Below are positions 26,878 through 34,273 of a DNA stretch of 64,000 nt, piece after piece; within the stretch, counting starts at the first letter, position 1, and each line of letters begins with the position of its first letter. Source of the stretch: Bacteroidota bacterium (GTDB lineage: Bacteria; Bacteroidota; Bacteroidia; Chitinophagales; LD1); contig JAFDYQ010000003.1 in NCBI GenBank assembly GCA_018267365.1, forward strand, positions 177,404 through 241,403. Reading direction: 5' to 3'. Under the pieces are notes generated by a model. The model was not told where the DNA came from and did no database searches. It was given only the letters and a program-made list of their open reading frames with translations. A program made the translations under genes and the position numbers.

Positions 26878-27447
26878 ATGGGTCATACAAAAAAGAAGAA
26901 TAGCTTGGATAGTATTGATATACCATATCTAAAAGATATATATGGTCAGGCCAGGGATAGATACAAGCCTCGTGATATAAAAGTATTGATCATAGTAGAG
27001 GCTCCTCCCTGCGCCCTGGATAGGTTTTTCTATTTTGAAGATGTCAAAACTCAAGATTCATTATTTCTTGAGATCATGGGTATACTATACCCTCGTGACA
27101 AAGAACTATATCTAAGATCTAAAAGAGATACTAGCATGAAAGAACAACTTCTGGAGAGGTTTCGCGCCGACGGTTTCTGGCTTTTAGATCTATATGAACT
27201 TCCTACTGACTATATAGATGTAAAGGAGGCAGATCCCGCGCAAGACCTGATACGAAGAATAGAGAAAGCCGTATCAGGAGATCCTGACATGATCCTGATC
27301 AAGGCTAATGTCTACGATATATGCTATAGCAAACTCCGTGATGCGGGATATCGTGTCATAGACGAGAGGATTCCCTTCCCGGGCAGTGGTCAGCAAGGCG
27401 TTTTTCGGGATAAATTCCAAAGGGCTTTACAACAATGCAACCCTTAA
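26878..27447 (+). CDS. Uracil-DNA-glycosylase-like orphan protein
   Basis: 189 residues, no signal peptide. The first core strand and loop read VLIIVEAPPC (residues ~36-45), followed by FFYFED. Near the C-terminus comes VIDERIPFPGSGQQ (~160-173). A strand ending EAPP followed by an aromatic cluster, and a late IPFPGSG block, recall motifs 1 and 2 of the uracil-DNA-glycosylase superfamily (GEAPG-like and HPSP-like). The usual catalytic residues cannot be matched with certainty, so this is a fold-level guess. The gene is visibly more A/T-rich than its neighbours (many ATA, AGA and AAA codons), stands alone and is enclosed by inverted repeat arrays. Confidence 0.6.
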   Translation: MGHTKKKNSLDSIDIPYLKDIYGQARDRYKPRDIKVLIIVEAPPCALDRFFYFEDVKTQDSLFLEIMGILYPRDKELYLRSKRDTSMKEQLLERFRADGFWLLDLYELPTDYIDVKEADPAQDLIRRIEKAVSGDPDMILIKANVYDICYSKLRDAGYRVIDERIPFPGSGQQGVFRDKFQRALQQCNP

Positions 27448-27489
27448 TAATTATCTAAGTGCTGACTGGGGGGGATACGTATAATAGGT

Positions 27490-27828
27490 GTTCAAATTGA
27501 ACGTTCAATCTACCGTTCAATCCAAACTGAACCTCACTTTGAACACTCATTGTATAGTCAATATCGACCGTTTTGGGGTCGGGGATTCCTCCACCTTATC
27601 GCGTCTATTTATTTAGGTGAAAGGTGTTCGGAATGACGCGGTGCTGGGGTAAGGTGTTCAATTTTACTGTTCAACCTGCCTACCGGCAGGCAGGTTTGAA
27701 CGTTCAACGGACAAGGAACCCGGTGTTCAACTGTTCAATCGCTCCGCTGGGCTTCCTTATAATTGAACACCTCAGTTGAACACCAGATTGAACGCTATAT
27801 TGAACATCGGATTGAACACCCATTGAAC
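27490..27828. repeat. Right array of TTGAAC/GTTCAA hexamers
   Basis: About 18 exact TTGAAC/GTTCAA hexamers. The right part (27640-27828) is the inverted counterpart of the left array, including a 33-bp hairpin and a shared GGAAGCCC block (left near 26625-26633, inverted on the right near 27748-27756). A stretch with few copies (27545-27650) interrupts it. Confidence 0.9.
27669..27701 (-). repeat. 33-bp hairpin repeat, copy 3 (inverted)
   Basis: The reverse complement matches copies 1 and 2 with one difference each. With copy 1 the match extends at both ends, to about 61 bases with two mismatches. Confidence 0.9.
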
Positions 27829-27838
27829 GGGTAGCGCC

Positions 27839-29968
27839 CTACTTAAACGATGGCCTGTAGATATTCTCTGCGTGCTTTAGCCAGTAGCTGCGGTCAAAGG
27901 TCTGGTAGCGCGTGCGGTGTGCCGCAAAACGCTCCATCTGGTCGTTGTAGTGCGGAGAGGTGGGGTCGAGTGAGTTGCCTACGGGCTGCAGGCTCTCGAT
28001 GCTCTCTGCGCCATCCTTGCCGTATTTCACGAACATGGTGTAGGTGTCTCCGTACTCAGGGTTAAACTCCAGCTTGCCATTGTAGGTATGCGGCTTGGGG
28101 TAGCTGGGAGATAGCATATCTGCAAAGCTGCCTACGGACACCGCCTTATTGCCGCGGCGCAGCTTATGCACCGTGCCCCACTTGATATTGATCGAGCCAA
28201 AGTTGCTCAGCATGTACTGCTGCGCATCGCGCACGTACTGCACGGCGTCCTGCTCTGACAGGGGGAAGCCCATAGCAAACTGCTCATCATCATAGCCGCG
28301 CTTGTGCCACATCTGGTCTATAAAGCAGCCAAAGCAGGTGATGCCCGTGGAGGCAGTGTCAGTATTGCGGTCCCATTCTTTCAGAGAGGTGATATAGTTG
28401 GCCACATCAGGGTATTTGCCCGCGTCGAGCTGCCACAGCGGCTGCAGGCTGCGCATGAAGACGCTATTGGGGTAGAGGTGGCTCTCAAACTTGATAGCGC
28501 GAAACTGGTCAAAATTGACCCTGTCATGCGTCTTGAAAAAGTCTTTGAGTGTCTCTGCACGGTTATTGTCACCGGGCCGCTGATTGACATAGGCAGGCAG
28601 GCGCTTAGGGTTGTCATTTTGTCCCTCGCAGGTAGCGTCGTAGACGTTGTTATTGGTATTGAAAACATAGCCGCACTGCGGATCTATGACGTGCGGCATG
28701 CTGTCTACCGATACGAGGCCGGTCCAGAGCGTCTCAGAGGTATTGCCGGGCAGAATGCCGCCCCAGTTGTACTCCTGATGCCGGCGGTCGGGCATAGCTC
28801 CCTGAGATACGTAGAAGATATTGTCCCTGTCATCTGCATAGACCATATTGAATAGTGCGATAGCATGGTTGCTGCGCATGACCTGCCAGAACTGGTCGTA
28901 GTTTCGTGCACGCGCCATCTGGTAGAGCTGCTGGCCGGCCTTGACATAGTAGTCAGACGGGTACCTGATAGAGAAGTATGTATCTGACTTGCCGGACTTC
29001 AGCGTCATGCCATAGCGGCTCCAGTAGGCCATTTTGCGCACCGGCACTACTATGCCGTGCCAGTTTACCTTGAGCCACACAGGGCGCTTCTCCAGCTTTT
29101 CGCTTTTGCCATCCAGTATGTAGTGTAGCTTGTGCTTAGGGTCGTTCTCCAGGCGGTACACATCTACCCGGTCAAAGTAGTTCCACGTAAAGGCCCAGCC
29201 GAGGTCCTTATTAGTGCCCATCGCGTTGCTCGTGCCGCCGTAAAACATATTGCCTATAAAGTCCAGCCCCTCGTCACTGCTCAGGTGGCACTCATAGAAG
29301 CTCAGGATGCCATCTATCGGCATGTGCGGATTGATGCAGAGGTAGGTTTTGCCATCTGTGGATTTATTGCCGTTCACCGCGTAGGCATTGGAGCCCATAG
29401 GCGGCTGGCGGTGGTGCATGTCTACTGCGGTGCTGTCGTATTTGCCGTCTACTATATCTCCTACCTGGCCCTGCACGCCTATCAGGAAGCTCATGATGGT
29501 GACATACTCCGCGCATACGTCCTGCTCTGTGATAGGAAAGGCCCTCCTGATGCGCACCTGCTCCGGATGAGAAGCGGCATAGGCGTTGATACCCTGCACA
29601 TAGCCACTGAGGTATTTCTTAAACTCTGGCGTAAGGTCTTTCTCATAGTGTTCTGCCACTATCTTGCGCGCTCCGATGGCATGCTCAAAGAAATCTGCCT
29701 TAGCGCCCTCTATGCCTTTGGCGCGGCCCATATAGCCCTTTACCGTATAGATCAGGTCCTGTGTCTCTGTGAACGCGTCCTCCGCATTGGCCCAGGCCAG
29801 GCCATAGGCTACCTCTGCATCTGTCTTGGCAAAGATGTGCGGTATGCCAAAGCTATCGCGCACGATAGAGATATTCTTTGGGTCGATAGGAGGGTAGGCA
29901 GACTTCGGTGCCTTGGCAGAAAGCGTGATACTGGCGAGGACGAGGCACAGCAGGGCGGTATACTTCAT
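27839..29968 (-). CDS. Penicillin-acylase-family N-terminal-nucleophile hydrolase
   Basis: 709 residues with a signal peptide (KYTALLCLVLASITLSAKA). The alpha part (20-190) includes the family feature IVRDSFGIPHIFAKTDAEVA. The beta chain would begin at Ser193 in MGSNAYAVNG, which becomes the N-terminal nucleophile after self-cleavage. NPHMPIDG and GTSNAMGTNKDLGWAFTWN follow, and YVFNTNNN later supplies an oxyanion-type Asn. The family hydrolyses amide bonds of beta-lactams, acyl-homoserine lactones or similar acyl amides in the periplasm. The true substrate is unknown. The stop lies 10 bases beyond the right repeat array. Confidence 0.93.
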   Translation of the reverse strand: MKYTALLCLVLASITLSAKAPKSAYPPIDPKNISIVRDSFGIPHIFAKTDAEVAYGLAWANAEDAFTETQDLIYTVKGYMGRAKGIEGAKADFFEHAIGARKIVAEHYEKDLTPEFKKYLSGYVQGINAYAASHPEQVRIRRAFPITEQDVCAEYVTIMSFLIGVQGQVGDIVDGKYDSTAVDMHHRQPPMGSNAYAVNGNKSTDGKTYLCINPHMPIDGILSFYECHLSSDEGLDFIGNMFYGGTSNAMGTNKDLGWAFTWNYFDRVDVYRLENDPKHKLHYILDGKSEKLEKRPVWLKVNWHGIVVPVRKMAYWSRYGMTLKSGKSDTYFSIRYPSDYYVKAGQQLYQMARARNYDQFWQVMRSNHAIALFNMVYADDRDNIFYVSQGAMPDRRHQEYNWGGILPGNTSETLWTGLVSVDSMPHVIDPQCGYVFNTNNNVYDATCEGQNDNPKRLPAYVNQRPGDNNRAETLKDFFKTHDRVNFDQFRAIKFESHLYPNSVFMRSLQPLWQLDAGKYPDVANYITSLKEWDRNTDTASTGITCFGCFIDQMWHKRGYDDEQFAMGFPLSEQDAVQYVRDAQQYMLSNFGSINIKWGTVHKLRRGNKAVSVGSFADMLSPSYPKPHTYNGKLEFNPEYGDTYTMFVKYGKDGAESIESLQPVGNSLDPTSPHYNDQMERFAAHRTRYQTFDRSYWLKHAENIYRPSFK

Positions 29969-30098
29969 GTCAGTGGTGATTTGCGGCGCTGAAAGTAGTG
30001 CATCTGGACGATATGCCTGCTACCGCGAGTGCGCAAAAAGACTAAAAGGGGAGAGGTTTTGGGTGAAAGAATGAATAGCGTAGTCAAAATGCTCAGAT

Positions 30099-30122
30099 AG
30101 TAGCCCCGGACTTTAGTCCGGG
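30099..30122 (+). repeat. REP hairpin, left end
   Basis: AGTAGCCCCGGACTTTAGTC followed by CGGG; the 9-bp arms are perfect with a TT loop. Exactly inverted at 30764-30787. Confidence 0.9.
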
Positions 30123-30149
30123 GGTAAAGGATGAAGGGTACTAGAGGCT

Positions 30150-30587
30150 TTAGCCTAACTCTTTGCGGTCGAATCCGTGCACCCGCAGGAAATCATCATA
30201 CTCTTGCGCAAAGGTCTTCTTCTTATGATGCTCTTCTTGACCGGCAATATAATGCCTAACCTTATCTATGCCAGACTCACTGACAGACAGGGCAATGTAA
30301 TCCGTCTGCCATTCGAGTTTAGCGACTAGACCGCTCTTATTATTTACCCAGAAAGCCGATTCACCCTTGATCAATTGGGCAACTTTAGAGATAGTCTGCT
30401 CAGTGCCTAATGATATAAGTAAGTGGATATGGTCTTCTACACAATTCATCGTGTCTATAAAGATGCCCTTATCAATACTGTATGCCTTGATATGCTGTAG
30501 CAGAGGCGACTTTAACTCCTTTGTTATAAATGGCTGGCGACCTTTGGTAGCCCATATGTAGTGGAGTAGTACTTTGGTATATGGCAT
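30150..30587 (-). CDS. REP-associated tyrosine transposase (Y1/IS200-like)
   Basis: 145 residues from the ATG at 30587 (MPYTKVLLHYIWATKGRQPF matches the family start; an ATG seven codons earlier is less likely). The HUH motif is DHIHLLISL, and the Y1 nucleophile is probably the Tyr of VRHYIAGQEEHHKK. These single-strand transposases nick and move REP palindromes and rarely themselves. The stop codon lies inside the small palindrome AGGCTTTAGCCT (30145-30156), so gene and repeat are physically joined. The protein looks intact and could still act on REP copies elsewhere in the genome. Confidence 0.92.
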   Translation of the reverse strand: MPYTKVLLHYIWATKGRQPFITKELKSPLLQHIKAYSIDKGIFIDTMNCVEDHIHLLISLGTEQTISKVAQLIKGESAFWVNNKSGLVAKLEWQTDYIALSVSESGIDKVRHYIAGQEEHHKKKTFAQEYDDFLRVHGFDRKELG

Positions 30588-30646
30588 AGGTATGCATTCT
30601 TTGAGCAAGATAGTAATGGCGTGCAGAGTTTGTATCCGGTTATTTC

Positions 30647-30670
30647 AGTAGCTCCAAACTTTAGTCTGGG
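30647..30670 (+). repeat. Diverged REP copy
   Basis: AGTAGCTCCAAACTTTAGTC plus TGGG: the left-end REP with three base changes in the 24, same orientation. A degenerate GGCTTTA word follows at ~30691. It lies upstream of the transposase gene. Confidence 0.8.
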
Positions 30671-30763
30671 ATAAAGAGAAAAGCTTGTCATGGCTTTATT
30701 CTAAACCCTTGCGTTCAATGTTGCCATTTTGGCTAAAGCCAACAAACTTCACCCTCTGATTCA

Positions 30764-30787
30764 CCCGGACTAAAGTCCGGGGCTACT
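30764..30787 (-). repeat. REP hairpin, right end
   Basis: CCCGGACTAAAGTCCGGGGC plus TACT, the exact reverse complement of 30099-30122. Confidence 0.9.
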
Positions 30788-30824
30788 GCAGTGTTTCAAC
30801 GGAGCAAACCGATGGGCATTAAAC

Positions 30825-30847
30825 AAAAAAGCCTCCATGGTGGAGGC
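30825..30847 (-). terminator. Rho-independent terminator of the secG operon
   Basis: The stem GCCTCCA / TGGAGGC with loop TGG and an A6 run on the left (U-tract on the minus strand), 26 bases beyond the secG stop. Confidence 0.9.
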
Positions 30848-30873
30848 CTTTGAGATCTGTTGCTTGGATGAGC

Positions 30874-31284
30874 TTATTTAGGCTGCTGTGCAGGTGCAGG
30901 CTGCGCCGGCGTCTGCTGTGGAGCTGGTGCAGCTACACGGTTAGCCGGGTTGCTGGCGCCCATTTCACGGGCACGCTTTTCTGGCTCGGATTCGTTTTGA
31001 GTAGCTGTATTGGCAGCCGGAGCTTTGCCATTAGGCGTAGCGGCAGTCACTGCGCCGGTCTTAGGCAGGAATGCTGCAGAGAACAGGCTGATCACCAGGA
31101 GCAGTACACCCAGTGTCCAGGTGGTCTTCTCCACTACGTCTGTAGTGCGTGATGCGCCGAAGATCTGCTGGCTGGCACCGCCGAGGGTAGAGTTCACCCC
31201 ACCACCTTTAGGGTTCTGGATGAGGACCACTAGACCGAGCAGTACAGCTATGAGTATAAGTATGACAGTCAGGAATACGTACAT
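30874..31284 (-). CDS. secG: Preprotein translocase subunit SecG
   Basis: 136 residues. SecG stabilises the SecYE channel in the inner membrane. Helix 1 (about 3-22, FLTVILILIAVLLGLVVLIQ) is followed by the family signature NPKGGGVNSTLGGASQQIFGA, then helix 2 (about 55-75). The C-terminal tail (85-136) is rich in Ala, Pro and Gln, as is common in Bacteroidota SecG, and has no known function. Last gene of the miaB-to-secG cluster, starting 2 bases after its upstream neighbour. Confidence 0.95.
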   Translation of the reverse strand: MYVFLTVILILIAVLLGLVVLIQNPKGGGVNSTLGGASQQIFGASRTTDVVEKTTWTLGVLLLVISLFSAAFLPKTGAVTAATPNGKAPAANTATQNESEPEKRAREMGASNPANRVAAPAPQQTPAQPAPAQQPK

Positions 31285-31286
31285 TT

Positions 31287-32282
31287 CTATTTGTTTTTTA
31301 GTCTTTCAATGTGGACGGCGAAATAAGCACTTTTCTCCGGATTTTTCAAACTGAGCTGCTCATAGGCCGCTATGGCCTTGTCCACCAGGCCCTGACGCTC
31401 GTATACTTTAGCCAACGTCTCCGTGACCATGCTATAGTCTGTGGCCTTGACAGCAGGCGCTTTCTTCTTCTTCTCAGAGGCTATAAAGCTCTCCAGTCCC
31501 TTGGCATACTGGGTCTCAGATTCCAGCTTGTCATGAAAATAGGTAGCGGGCAGGCTGCTCTCTATGAGGCGGTCCAGCTCGTCTGCGGCCTCCTGGCGAG
31601 CCTGTGGTATCTCTTCTATGGTCTTCTTCACACTGTGCTTGCCTTTTTTGAAGTGATCGAGCCACTCATCAAAAGTATGGTCTGCTATGATAAAACGGCG
31701 CTCATCGGCAGGGGCGATCTCCATGGCTGGCTCTTCTTCTTCGATCTCTTCCTCGCTCGTGACGGCGGAGGAGGCCGTGCTCTCGGCGCTCGTATCCTCT
31801 GCCTCTATGGCTTCTACCTCATCTGCTACTACAGGCTGCTCCTGAGCTAGCGCGATCTCCGACTCTATAGGTATGAGTGCATCTGACGGTATCTCTGACG
31901 AAGTAAACCCCTCTGATGAAACAGCGTTGGCTTCCACTCCGGCTACCGGGACTTCTGCGGTTTTTTCTTCTACCGGCTCTACTTCTTTGCTGGTCACGAG
32001 GTCCTCCGCCTTTGGCTCGGCTTCTATAGGCTGATAGGTCTCCTTCGCAGTTGCCTCTTGCTTTTTCTTCTTGAGGTATTCATGGAGGCTGCGACGGTCA
32101 TGGCTGTAGACAGATGCGCTGGAGAGCGATTGGTCCGACTGCAGGCCGGCCTGCTGATCGCGCCGAAGCGCCAGCAGCCGCGCCGGCTGAAAGTAAGGAA
32201 ACTGCTCCTTGATCTTCTCCAGCTCATCCTGAGAGAGACCGAGTATCCGCTGCGGGGCCTTATGTATGCGCGACTTTGCCAC
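31287..32282 (-). CDS. TPR-like hypothetical protein of the lptE-secG cluster
   Basis: 331 residues, cytoplasmic. The N-terminal helical part (1-75) has LSQDELEKIKEQFPYFQPAR. A long Glu/Ala/Val-rich disordered stretch covers about 80-195. The C-terminal helices (195-331) end in a TPR-like unit, VTETLAKVYERQGLVDKAIAAYEQLSLKNP. The order lptE, this gene, secG is kept in many Bacteroidota as I recall it, so an envelope-biogenesis role is plausible but unproven. It lies 30 bases after lptE and 2 bases before secG. Confidence 0.82.
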   Translation of the reverse strand: MAKSRIHKAPQRILGLSQDELEKIKEQFPYFQPARLLALRRDQQAGLQSDQSLSSASVYSHDRRSLHEYLKKKKQEATAKETYQPIEAEPKAEDLVTSKEVEPVEEKTAEVPVAGVEANAVSSEGFTSSEIPSDALIPIESEIALAQEQPVVADEVEAIEAEDTSAESTASSAVTSEEEIEEEEPAMEIAPADERRFIIADHTFDEWLDHFKKGKHSVKKTIEEIPQARQEAADELDRLIESSLPATYFHDKLESETQYAKGLESFIASEKKKKAPAVKATDYSMVTETLAKVYERQGLVDKAIAAYEQLSLKNPEKSAYFAVHIERLKNK

Positions 32283-32312
32283 TGTTGTAATATTACGAAA
32301 TCTGGTGCGTTT

Positions 32313-32834
32313 TTACCACTTGACCAGTGCCTTATTGAATACGTCATCTATCAGCTGCTTACTGATATCCGCTATCAGCTGGTCCTGTACGTCATTGAGA
32401 TTGGAGGTGCCCGGCACATCTGCAAAGCGGCTGAATGTCTCTGGTGTCTTCCAGCTGTCCTTAGGGTATTTCTTGTTGGTATAGCTCATCTGTATGGTGA
32501 TGGTGAGCCTATTGACCCCAGACTGCACCTGCGCAGTGGGAGCCTGTGAGGAGAAAGTATAGGAAGTGATGGAGCCTTTGAAGACCAGGTCGCCATCGGT
32601 ATTGACCTGTGTGAGGCTGGCCTCCGTCACAAATTTTTGTTTGAGTTTGTCGGTCAGTGTCTGATTGAGAGACACGGGGCCATTGGCTGCGAGATTGCGG
32701 ATCGTCTCTACCGTCACCGTCTTGACATCGGCAGGTACAGATGCCCCGGTAAAGGAGTAGACCTTGCAGCCGGAAAGCGGCAGCAGCAAGGCCACAATAC
32801 AAACAACAGACATCACCAACCTTTGACTATTCAT
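32313..32834 (-). CDS. lptE: LPS-assembly lipoprotein LptE (Bacteroidota type)
   Basis: 173 residues. The lipoprotein signal has its lipobox at LPLSGC (Cys about 23). The mature domain starts KVYSFTGASVPADVKTVTVE, the usual Bacteroidota LptE opening, followed by NLAANGPVSLNQTLTDKLKQ and the alternating strands of the LptE fold. LptE plugs the LptD barrel that inserts LPS into the outer membrane, which fits with kdsB in the same window. The first codons lie within an ATTCACTATTC-type repeat; the ATG at 32813 is an alternative start. Confidence 0.88.
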   Translation of the reverse strand: MNSQRLVMSVVCIVALLLPLSGCKVYSFTGASVPADVKTVTVETIRNLAANGPVSLNQTLTDKLKQKFVTEASLTQVNTDGDLVFKGSITSYTFSSQAPTAQVQSGVNRLTITIQMSYTNKKYPKDSWKTPETFSRFADVPGTSNLNDVQDQLIADISKQLIDDVFNKALVKW

Positions 32835-32861
32835 TATTCTCTATTCACTATTCGTTAATCT

Positions 32862-34118
32862 CTACTTCTCCAGATCGTATTCCTTGATCTTGCGGTACAG
32901 GGTACGCTCTGATATACCGAGGTCTGCGGCGGCGTCACGACGGCGGTTGCGGTGCTTTTTGAGCGCTTTGGTGATCAGCTCCTTCTCCTTGTCTGCCAGC
33001 GAGAGTGACTCCTCTATGGTCTCGTGAGCGTCATAGTTAGGGCTATTGATCACATAGGATGGCTCCTCCTGGCTGGTCTGTGCGGGCATCACTGCGGGTA
33101 CATTGGCCACAGGCTGCATATATGAGCTAGTACCGTTGAAAGCCGGATGCTCCATACGCTCCATCTGAGGTGGCATAGCCATACCGCCTCCATGCTGTGT
33201 CGCCTCAAAGACAAATTGCTTCAGATCATTGAGGTCCTTCTTCAGGTCAAAGATCAGCTTGTACAGTATCTCGCGCTCAGACATATTGCCACTGGCCTCA
33301 TTGATATGGTCCTTGACTACCGGCAGCCTGTTTTGAGTGATATCAGGCACGATCTGTATCAGCTCCTGCGCAGAGATATCCTTGTCTACAGAGAGGATAG
33401 AGACCTGCTCGGCTACATTTTTCAGCTGGCGCACATTGCCCGGCCAGGGATATTTCAGTATCAGCTGGCGTGCCTCTTCGGTCAGCTTGACCGGTATCAT
33501 TTTCATCCGCTCGGCAAAGTCTATGCAGAACTTGCGGAAGAGGAGATAGATGTCCTCGCCACGCTCGCGTAGTGGCGGGATATAGATAGGCACCGTGCTG
33601 AGGCGGTAGTAGAGGTCCTCGCGGAATTTGCCCGTACGCACGGCATCCTGCAGGTTGACGTTGGTAGCAGCTATGACGCGCACATCGGTCTTGGTAGTCT
33701 TGGAGGAGCCCACACGGATATATTCCCCGGTCTCCAGTACGCGGAGTAGACGAGCCTGCGTGCCGAGGGGCAGCTCGCCCACCTCATCGAGAAAGATCGT
33801 ACCACCGTTCACGGTCTCAAAGTATCCCTTGCGGGCATCATGTGCACCGGTGAAGGAACCCTTCTCGTGACCGAATAGCTCCGAGTCTATGGTGCCCTCC
33901 GGTATCGCGCCACAGTTGACGGCTATGAAGGGGTTATGCTTGCGAGTGCCGAGCTGGTGGATGATATGGGAGAAAACCTCCTTGCCCACGCCGCTCTCAC
34001 CAGTGATGAGCACTGTCAGCTGAGTGCCTGCCACGCGCTCCGCTATGCTGATGGCATGATTGAGCAAGGGTGAGTTGCCTATGATGCCAAAGCGATTTTT
34101 GATTGATTGAATCTCCAT
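32862..34118 (-). CDS. Sigma-54-dependent transcriptional activator without receiver domain
   Basis: 418 residues. The AAA+ domain (about 8-240) has Walker A GESGVGKE, the sigma-54 loop as GSFTGA (usual GAFTGA, Ala to Ser), Walker B GGTIFLDEVGE, sensor DVRVIAATN and PPLRERGEDI. A linker of ~100 residues rich in Met, Pro and Gln follows. The C-terminal Fis helix-turn-helix is RRDAAADLGISERTLYRKIK. There is no N-terminal sensor or receiver domain, so activity may be set by the linker or by abundance. It sits between miaB and lptE and probably shares their transcript. Confidence 0.93.
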   Translation of the reverse strand: MEIQSIKNRFGIIGNSPLLNHAISIAERVAGTQLTVLITGESGVGKEVFSHIIHQLGTRKHNPFIAVNCGAIPEGTIDSELFGHEKGSFTGAHDARKGYFETVNGGTIFLDEVGELPLGTQARLLRVLETGEYIRVGSSKTTKTDVRVIAATNVNLQDAVRTGKFREDLYYRLSTVPIYIPPLRERGEDIYLLFRKFCIDFAERMKMIPVKLTEEARQLILKYPWPGNVRQLKNVAEQVSILSVDKDISAQELIQIVPDITQNRLPVVKDHINEASGNMSEREILYKLIFDLKKDLNDLKQFVFEATQHGGGMAMPPQMERMEHPAFNGTSSYMQPVANVPAVMPAQTSQEEPSYVINSPNYDAHETIEESLSLADKEKELITKALKKHRNRRRDAAADLGISERTLYRKIKEYDLEK

Positions 34119-34124
34119 TTAGAT

Positions 34125-34273
34125 CAGACGTTAGACGATAGACTTTGGACATTAGATAATGCGCTCGGTCTGCCGTGATTTTTTTGTCGACTGTCGACAG
34201 TCCACTGTCAACGGGGCGACGATATGTTTTGAATGTATTGTCTAAATACTTACTACTATCTACTAAATACTAT
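34125..34273. repeat. Three short word-repeats in the miaB/sigma-54 gene gap
   Basis: 34125-34160 repeats GAC-TTAGAC words. 34186-34212 is the palindromic GTCGACTGTCGACAGTCCAC followed by TGTCAAC. 34241-34273 repeats ACTAAATACT-like words and runs into the miaB stop codon. Each block has its own word. Confidence 0.65.

Larger units (their letters stand above)
30099..30787. mobile_element. RAYT transposase unit bounded by 24-bp perfect inverted repeats
   Basis: The ends 30099-30122 and 30764-30787 are exact reverse complements (24 of 24). Both carry the REP palindrome CCCCGGACT-TT-AGTCCGGGG (the inner end is one C shorter on the right). A second, smaller palindrome GGCTTTAGCC follows inward at each end (30146-30155; 30731-30740 as its complement). 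The only gene inside is a REP-associated tyrosine transposase. Confidence 0.85.

Noticed and set aside
26683..26886. A 67-codon open frame across the left repeat array
   Set aside because: It translates the hexamer and hairpin repeats only and is antisense to the promoter of the gene at 26878.
26577..27828. CRISPR array
   Set aside because: The repeat is a 6-base word in both orientations at irregular spacing, with no unique equal-length spacers and no cas genes in the window.
34125..34273. An operator or sigma-54 promoter for the activator gene
   Set aside because: No GG-N10-GC (-24/-12) promoter was recognised, and the palindromes look like the word-repeats seen elsewhere.
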